A DNA stretch of 64,000 nt from Pseudomonas lini (GTDB taxonomy: Bacteria; Pseudomonadota; Gammaproteobacteria; Pseudomonadales; Pseudomonadaceae): contig NZ_OZ061318.1 in NCBI RefSeq assembly GCF_964063345.1, positions 4,836,001 to 4,900,000 on the forward strand, read 5' to 3'. The notes beneath the pieces are model-generated. The model made no database searches. It had not been told where the DNA came from and saw only the letters and a program-made list of their open reading frames with translations. The position numbers were made by a program, and so were the translations under genes. This document shows, one piece after another, positions 59,423 through 64,000 of the stretch. Positions within the stretch are counted from its first letter, which is position 1. Each line of letters begins with the position of its first letter.

Positions 59423-61027
59423 ATGCTGTCGTATCACCAAAAGAGTTTTTTGATCGTCGATGATTTCTCGGATTTCCGCAGTTCCGTCAGGTCCATGCTG
59501 CGGGAGCTGGGCGTCAAGGACGTCGACACCGCCGATACCGGTGAACAGGCGCTGCGCATGTGCTCGCAGAAGTCCTACGACTTCATCCTGCAGGACTTCC
59601 ACTTGGGCGATGGCAAGAAGAACGGTCAGCAGGTGCTCGAAGACCTGATGATCGAGAAGCTGATCAGCCATGAAAGTGTGTTTGTCATGGTCACCGCCGA
59701 AACCAGTCAGGCCATGGTGCTCAGCGCACTGGAGCACGAGCCTGATGCTTACCTGACAAAGCCGTTCAACCGTTCCGGCCTGGCCCAGCGTCTGGAGCGT
59801 CTGGAACAGCGCAAGACCTTGCTTAAACCGATCCTGCAAGCCCTTGACCGGGGTAAACCGGTTGAAGTGCTCAATGCCTGCATCGCCCTGTGCAAACAAG
59901 ACATTCGTTATTCGCCGCTGTGCCTGCGTTACCGCGCCGATGCGTTGCGCGACTTGAACCAGAACGAAGCGCTAGAGCGCCTGTACGACAGCATCATTGC
60001 TGATCGACCTTTGCCTTGGGCGTTTGCCGGGTTGGGCCAGTTGCTGTTCAAGCGCGGCCAGATCGGCCAGGCCAAAGGCATTTACGAAAAAGCCCTGAAA
60101 GTCTTCCCGATGATGCCGGCGCTCTACGACGGCATGGCCGATGTGCTGGTCGCCGAAGGCGATACCAAGGGGGCGCAGAGAGTCTTGGAAGAGGCTATTC
60201 GCCTGTCGCCGCTGGCGGTGCGCCGGCAGGCATTGCTGGGCAAACTGGCGATGGCCAACGAGGATTTCGATACTGCCTCCAAAGCTTATCGTCAGGCTGT
60301 GTCTCAAGGGGCGCAGTCGCGTTTCAAGGATGCGGAAAGCAACCTCGGCCTGGCCCATGCCTTGATCAGCAAAGGCAGTGAGAAGGGCCTGGACACCCGG
60401 ACCCGTCTCGAAATCAACACGACGCTGAGTGCGGTGGCGAAGGAAAACCCTTCCGACCCCGGCCTGCAAATTCGCGCGCGCCTGATGAAAGCCACCAGCC
60501 TGCTGCTCAACGATGCCGAAACCGCCGAGAAGCTCACCGAGCAGGCGATGATGCGCCTCGATGGCATGGAGCAGTTCATGAGCGCCGAAGCGGCGCTGCT
60601 GGTGGCCAAGCAGCTGCAAATGCTCGGGCAGGCGGATGCCGGCGCTTCGATGCTGAAGAATTGTGCGGAGATCTACGGCGACGACCCGACGGTGATGAAA
60701 GGCATCGCCAAGCTGACCGACGACCCGACCATCCTCAACTCCGGCAACGCGGCCGCCGACCTCAACCGTCAGGGCGTGCGGGTGTACAAGACCGGCAACC
60801 TGGTGGAAGCCCGGGATGTGTTTCGCAAAGCTCTGGCACTGCAACCGAAGAACATCAGTATTGCCCTGAACATGGCGCAATCGTTGCTGCATGGCACCGA
60901 CACCAGCGTACCGTCGGCCGAACTGGAAGAGTGTCGCGCCTGCCTGAAAACCGTCGGCCTGATGCCCGATACCGACGCGCGTTATCCGCGCTACCAGAAA
61001 CTGAAAATCAAGGCGTTCGGCGAATGA
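59423..61027 (+). CDS. Response regulator with C-terminal TPR repeats
   Basis: 534 residues. A REC domain (1-125) has the acidic pair Asp13-Asp14, phosphoacceptor Asp58 (FILQDFHLGDG), Thr91 and Lys113 (LTKPF). It is followed by about nine TPR-like helical pairs (for example AFAGLGQLLFKRGQIGQAKGIYEKALKVFP, and QGVRVYKTGNLVEARDVFRKALALQP). There is no DNA-binding or enzymatic output domain, so it acts by protein contact. Its TGA overlaps the start of the kinase gene (ATGA), which is most likely its partner. Confidence 0.9.
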   Translation: MLSYHQKSFLIVDDFSDFRSSVRSMLRELGVKDVDTADTGEQALRMCSQKSYDFILQDFHLGDGKKNGQQVLEDLMIEKLISHESVFVMVTAETSQAMVLSALEHEPDAYLTKPFNRSGLAQRLERLEQRKTLLKPILQALDRGKPVEVLNACIALCKQDIRYSPLCLRYRADALRDLNQNEALERLYDSIIADRPLPWAFAGLGQLLFKRGQIGQAKGIYEKALKVFPMMPALYDGMADVLVAEGDTKGAQRVLEEAIRLSPLAVRRQALLGKLAMANEDFDTASKAYRQAVSQGAQSRFKDAESNLGLAHALISKGSEKGLDTRTRLEINTTLSAVAKENPSDPGLQIRARLMKATSLLLNDAETAEKLTEQAMMRLDGMEQFMSAEAALLVAKQLQMLGQADAGASMLKNCAEIYGDDPTVMKGIAKLTDDPTILNSGNAAADLNRQGVRVYKTGNLVEARDVFRKALALQPKNISIALNMAQSLLHGTDTSVPSAELEECRACLKTVGLMPDTDARYPRYQKLKIKAFGE

Positions 61028-61716
61028 TAGACAGCGAACCGTCACTCGACTTCTCCACGGTGATTGCCTCCACCGTGCATGACATGAAGAACTCTCTGAC
61101 CATGCTGATGCAGGCGCACAGCCAATGGCTGGCACGCTTGCCCGATCCCGAGCAGCACACCCCCGAGCAGGGCGTAATCGACTTCGAGTTTGCCCACCTC
61201 AATGGCATGCTGGTGCAGTTGCTGGGGCTGTACAAACTCGGCGTCAACCAGATGCCGTTGCAACCGGCCTACCATGAGCTGGATGATTTCATTGAAGCGC
61301 AACTGGCGGCTCACCAAGAAGTATTCGCCAGCCGCGGCATCATCGCGACGTATGAAGTGGACCCGTTGAGCCCGCTGGGTTTCTTCGACCGTGAGCTGAT
61401 TGCCTCGGTGCTCGCCAATTGCATCAACAACGCCATTCGTTACGCCCGCCATGCCTTGTTGATTAGCGTCAGCGATGAGGCCGGGCAATTGGTGCTGACC
61501 ATTAATGACGATGGTGAGGGTTACCCGCCCGAGATGATCGAGCGTCAAGCCGATTACGTGCAGGGCATCAACCACAGCAGTGGCAGCACCGGCCTGGGCC
61601 TGTACTTTGCCGGGCGGATTGCCGCGTTGCATCAGCGCAATGGTGTCGGCGGACGCACCGAAATCAGTAATGGCGGCCCGTTGGGCGGCGGTGTGTTCAG
61701 CCTCTATCTCCCCTGA
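61024..61716 (+). CDS. Short cytoplasmic sensor histidine kinase
   Basis: 230 residues with no membrane segment or sensor domain. The phospho-acceptor His19 is in STVHDMKNSL, the N box at NCINNAIRYA (132-141), the G1 box NDDGEGYP (161-168), and the G2 box GSTGLGLYF. So it is a bare HisKA-HATPase unit that must receive its signal from a partner. It starts in the ATGA overlap with the REC-TPR gene; the frame remains open 120 codons further up inside that gene, which is a shadow. Confidence 0.9.
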   Translation: MIDSEPSLDFSTVIASTVHDMKNSLTMLMQAHSQWLARLPDPEQHTPEQGVIDFEFAHLNGMLVQLLGLYKLGVNQMPLQPAYHELDDFIEAQLAAHQEVFASRGIIATYEVDPLSPLGFFDRELIASVLANCINNAIRYARHALLISVSDEAGQLVLTINDDGEGYPPEMIERQADYVQGINHSSGSTGLGLYFAGRIAALHQRNGVGGRTEISNGGPLGGGVFSLYLP

Positions 61717-61800
61717 ATGACACAACCCCTTCGGTTGTTCCCACAGGATTGCGCCTTTTTGTTTGACGCTGCTTGATATTCCGAACAGCCGGAGCCTATT

Positions 61801-61831
61801 TTGTACGAGTCGCCGTTCGCGGCTCGTACAA
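61801..61831 (+). promoter_or_regulatory. Inverted repeat just upstream of the glutamine-synthetase-like gene
   Basis: Perfect 9-bp arms TTGTACGAG (61801-61809) / CTCGTACAA (61823-61831) with a 13-base spacer, 16 bp before the start codon and next to the AAGGA ribosome site. Either an operator or a translation-controlling hairpin. Confidence 0.55.
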
Positions 61832-61847
61832 CAACAAGGATTGCGTC

Positions 61848-63191
61848 ATGACAACCGATGGCCATCGTTCACTCGCGCAGCGATTGACGGGCATTGATGA
61901 GATTGAATGTGTCACGCCGGACCTGAACGGCGTACCACGCGGCAAGGTGATGACCGCCGAAGGATTTCTTGAAGGGCGGCGTTTGCAGATGGCGCGGGGA
62001 GTGCTGCTGCAATGCATCATGGGCGGTTATCCGCCAGCGCGCTTTTACGGCAGTGATGATGGCGACCTGGCGTTGGTGCCTGATCCCGCGCAGATCCACC
62101 GCTTGCCCTGGAGCTCGCAGCCTCGGGCGCTGGCCATTTGCGATGCGCACGAGCTGACTGGCGAGAGCTCGCCATTGTCGACCCGCGGCCAACTCAAGGC
62201 CGTGATCGCTCGATACGCCGCTCTCGGTCTGGCGCCCGTGGTGGCGACCGAGCTGGAATTCTTCGTCTTCGCGCCCAACCCTGACCCGACGCAACCCTTC
62301 CAGCCACCACTGGGCCTGGACGGTCGTCGCGAGGACGGTCATTCGGCGTTCAGCATCAGTTCCAATAACGGCTTGCGGCCGTTCTTCAATGAAGTCTACG
62401 AATGCATGGCGGCGCTGGGCTTGCCGCGCGATACCTTCATGCACGAGATGGGCGTCAGCCAGTTCGAGATCAACCTGCTGCACGGTGATCCGCTACTGTT
62501 GGCCGACCAGACTTTGTTGTTCAAGCATCTGCTCAAAGAAGTGGCGCTCAAGCATGGCCTGACCGTGGTTTGCATGGCCAAGCCGTTGGCTCATACGCCG
62601 GGCAGCTCGATGCATATTCACCAGAGCATCGTCGAGATTGGCACCGGGCGTAACGTATTCAGCGACAAGGCCGGTGAGCCGACCGCGACCTTCCGTCATT
62701 TCATCGGTGGTCAGCAGGCCGGGCTGGCGGATTTCACCGCGCTGTTTGCGCCGAACGTGAACTCTTATCAGCGCCTGTGCCATCCTTTCGCATCGCCGAA
62801 TAATGCCTGCTGGTCCCACGACAATCGCGCGGCCGGGCTGCGCATTCCGGCCAGTTCACCGGTCGCTCGTCGGGTCGAAAACCGCTTGCCGGGGGCCGAT
62901 GCCAATCCGTATCTGGCGATCGCCGCGAGTCTGGCCGCGGGGTTGTATGGCATCGAGAACAAACTGGAGCCGAGCGAGCCGATCCAGGGTGAGTTCGTTG
63001 TGCCGGATAATCTTTCGTTGCCGTGTACCTTGCATGCCGCTCTCGAACGTCTGAAACGTAGCCAATTGGCCAAGGAACTGTTCGGCAAGGAGTTCATCGA
63101 AGGCTACATCGCTTCGAAGACCATGGAGTTGACCAGCTTCTTTGATGAAATTACTCCCTGGGAACGGCGTGTTCTAGCAGCCCAGGCCTGA
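61848..63191 (+). CDS. Glutamine synthetase family protein (gamma-glutamylpolyamine synthetase-like)
   Basis: 447 residues from the ATG at 61848 (AAGGA upstream). Type I GS fold: the N-terminal beta-grasp (IECVTPDLNGVPRGKVM) and the catalytic half with ATELEFFVF, MGVSQFEINL, GSSMHIHQSI and NRLPGADANPYLAIAASLAAG. It resembles PuuA/SpuI/PauA enzymes, which ligate glutamate to polyamines, more than nitrogen-assimilating GlnA: it lacks the GlnA adenylylation region. Substrate not fixed by sequence. The MFS gene follows in 71 bp and may import the substrate. Confidence 0.88.
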   Translation: MTTDGHRSLAQRLTGIDEIECVTPDLNGVPRGKVMTAEGFLEGRRLQMARGVLLQCIMGGYPPARFYGSDDGDLALVPDPAQIHRLPWSSQPRALAICDAHELTGESSPLSTRGQLKAVIARYAALGLAPVVATELEFFVFAPNPDPTQPFQPPLGLDGRREDGHSAFSISSNNGLRPFFNEVYECMAALGLPRDTFMHEMGVSQFEINLLHGDPLLLADQTLLFKHLLKEVALKHGLTVVCMAKPLAHTPGSSMHIHQSIVEIGTGRNVFSDKAGEPTATFRHFIGGQQAGLADFTALFAPNVNSYQRLCHPFASPNNACWSHDNRAAGLRIPASSPVARRVENRLPGADANPYLAIAASLAAGLYGIENKLEPSEPIQGEFVVPDNLSLPCTLHAALERLKRSQLAKELFGKEFIEGYIASKTMELTSFFDEITPWERRVLAAQA

Positions 63192-63262
63192 CGACCCGTC
63201 GCCGTCGGGCTATCGTTTGTCGATAGTCCGATACTCACTGCAAGGAGCCGCTCGGAACGCCG

Positions 63263-64000
63263 ATGCGCCAAATCTTGAAATCTTTCCGGGGGCTTTATTT
63301 CGCCTCGCTGATGATGTTGATCGGCTCGGGCCTGTTGAGTACTTACCTTGCCCTGCGCCTGGCAGCCGATAAAGTCGACAGCCTGTGGGTCGGTGCGTTG
63401 ATGGCCGCCAACTATTTCGGCCTGGTGCTAGGCGGCAAGATCGGCCACCGGCTGATTGCCCGGGTCGGGCATATTCGAGCTTATTCAGCCTGCGCCGGGA
63501 TCGTCGGCGCGGCGGTGCTGGGTCATGGCCTGGTGGACTGGCTGCCCGCGTGGCTGTTCCTGCGGGTGATCGTCGGCCTGGGCATGATGTGCCAATACAT
63601 GGTGATCGAAAGTTGGCTCAATGAGCAGGCAGAAGCCAATAAGCGTGGGGTCGTGTTCAGCGGCTACATGATCGCCTCGTACCTGGGGCTGGTATTGGGT
63701 CAGCTGATTCTGGTCATGCACCCGGGCCTGGGCCTGGAATTGCTGATGCTGGTCGCGCTGTGTTTCGCCCTGTGCCTTGTGCCGGTAGCCCTGACACGGC
63801 GGATTCACCCGGCGCCTTTGCACCCGGCGCCGATGGAACCACGGTTCTTCATCAAGCGCGTGCCGCAGTCATTGAGTACGGTGTTGGGGTCGGGTTTGAT
63901 CGTCGGTTCGTTCTACGGTCTGGCGCCGCTGTATGCCTCGCAGCAAGGGTTATCGACCGAACAGGTCGGTCTGTTCATGGGTAGCTGCATTTTTGCAGGG
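63263..64000 (+). CDS. MFS transporter, YcaD-like (partial at window end)
   Basis: 246 codons are visible from the ATG at 63263 (AAGGAG 15-20 bases upstream), running off the window without a stop. It is hydrophobic, with about seven predicted membrane helices so far (LYFASLMMLIGSGLLSTYLA, WVGALMAANYFGLVLGG, SGYMIASYLGLVLGQLIL and others). The loop RLIARVGHIRAY between helices 2 and 3 and YMVIESWLNEQA match the YcaD/MFS_1 group. Likely co-transcribed with the glutamine-synthetase-like gene. Substrate unknown. Confidence 0.88.
   Translation, partial: MRQILKSFRGLYFASLMMLIGSGLLSTYLALRLAADKVDSLWVGALMAANYFGLVLGGKIGHRLIARVGHIRAYSACAGIVGAAVLGHGLVDWLPAWLFLRVIVGLGMMCQYMVIESWLNEQAEANKRGVVFSGYMIASYLGLVLGQLILVMHPGLGLELLMLVALCFALCLVPVALTRRIHPAPLHPAPMEPRFFIKRVPQSLSTVLGSGLIVGSFYGLAPLYASQQGLSTEQVGLFMGSCIFAG

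Noticed and set aside
60661..61023. N-terminal 120-codon extension of the histidine kinase
   Set aside because: It overlaps the REC-TPR gene in another frame, is Arg/Pro-rich, and the ATGA start at 61024 fits the kinase N-terminus.

Overview
The window is chromosomal DNA of a fluorescent-group Pseudomonas (P. fluorescens complex). This is inferred from four things: the intact order aotJQMOP-argR / aruC-F-G-D-B-(small gene)-E, recognisable AmrZ, RsmA and PA3371-family proteins, a class Ia NrdB of Pseudomonas type, and many REP sequences (GTGGGAGCGGGCTTGCCCGCGAT-like) in the gaps. No species call is attempted.

Layout. 1-2.4 kb: a TetR regulator faces a RomA/UlaG-like metallo-beta-lactamase-fold hydrolase across a spacer with two palindromes, followed by a small HTH regulator with a LexA-type box. 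2.5-4.9 kb: periplasmic GH3 beta-glucosidase BglX. 5.1-9.2 kb: an accessory patch of poorly known genes (two hypotheticals, a CoiA-like Cys/His protein, an EVE-like/HNH nuclease, a BRO-N antirepressor-like protein). 9.5-12.1 kb: nrdB with a structured leader and two small secreted proteins. 12.5-14.5 kb: acetyl-CoA synthetase. 14.67-15.91 kb: a complete IS3-family element inside a REP array.

16.5-35 kb is the arginine region. AotJQMP imports arginine/ornithine, AotO is a desuccinylase-like partner, ArgR (AraC type with a GATase-like N domain) is the regulator, and AruC/F/G/D/B/E carry out the arginine succinyltransferase (AST) pathway to glutamate and succinate. A 1613-residue LRR toxin-like gene sits between argR and aruC on the opposite strand. 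ArgR-like half-sites (TGTCGC-N8-AA) lie before aotJ and aruC.

35-46.6 kb is mostly core: RibH2 lumazine synthase behind an FMN riboswitch, threonine aldolase, alaS-lysC-csrA(rsmA)-tRNA-Ser-tRNA-Arg x2, an envelope protein, the Mg2+ transporter MgtE, AmrZ, a lone phnN, two small membrane proteins and tRNA-Arg(CCT).

46.7-58.5 kb is one gene: a 3930-residue type I secretion substrate built from about 28 VCBS/cadherin-like repeats in separately homogenised families, ending in RTX repeats. No secretion genes adjoin it, although a short upstream ORF may be a broken piece of a TolC-type gene. 59.4-64 kb: a REC-TPR response regulator and a short histidine kinase overlap, followed by a glutamine-synthetase-family gamma-glutamylpolyamine synthetase-like gene and an MFS permease cut by the window end.
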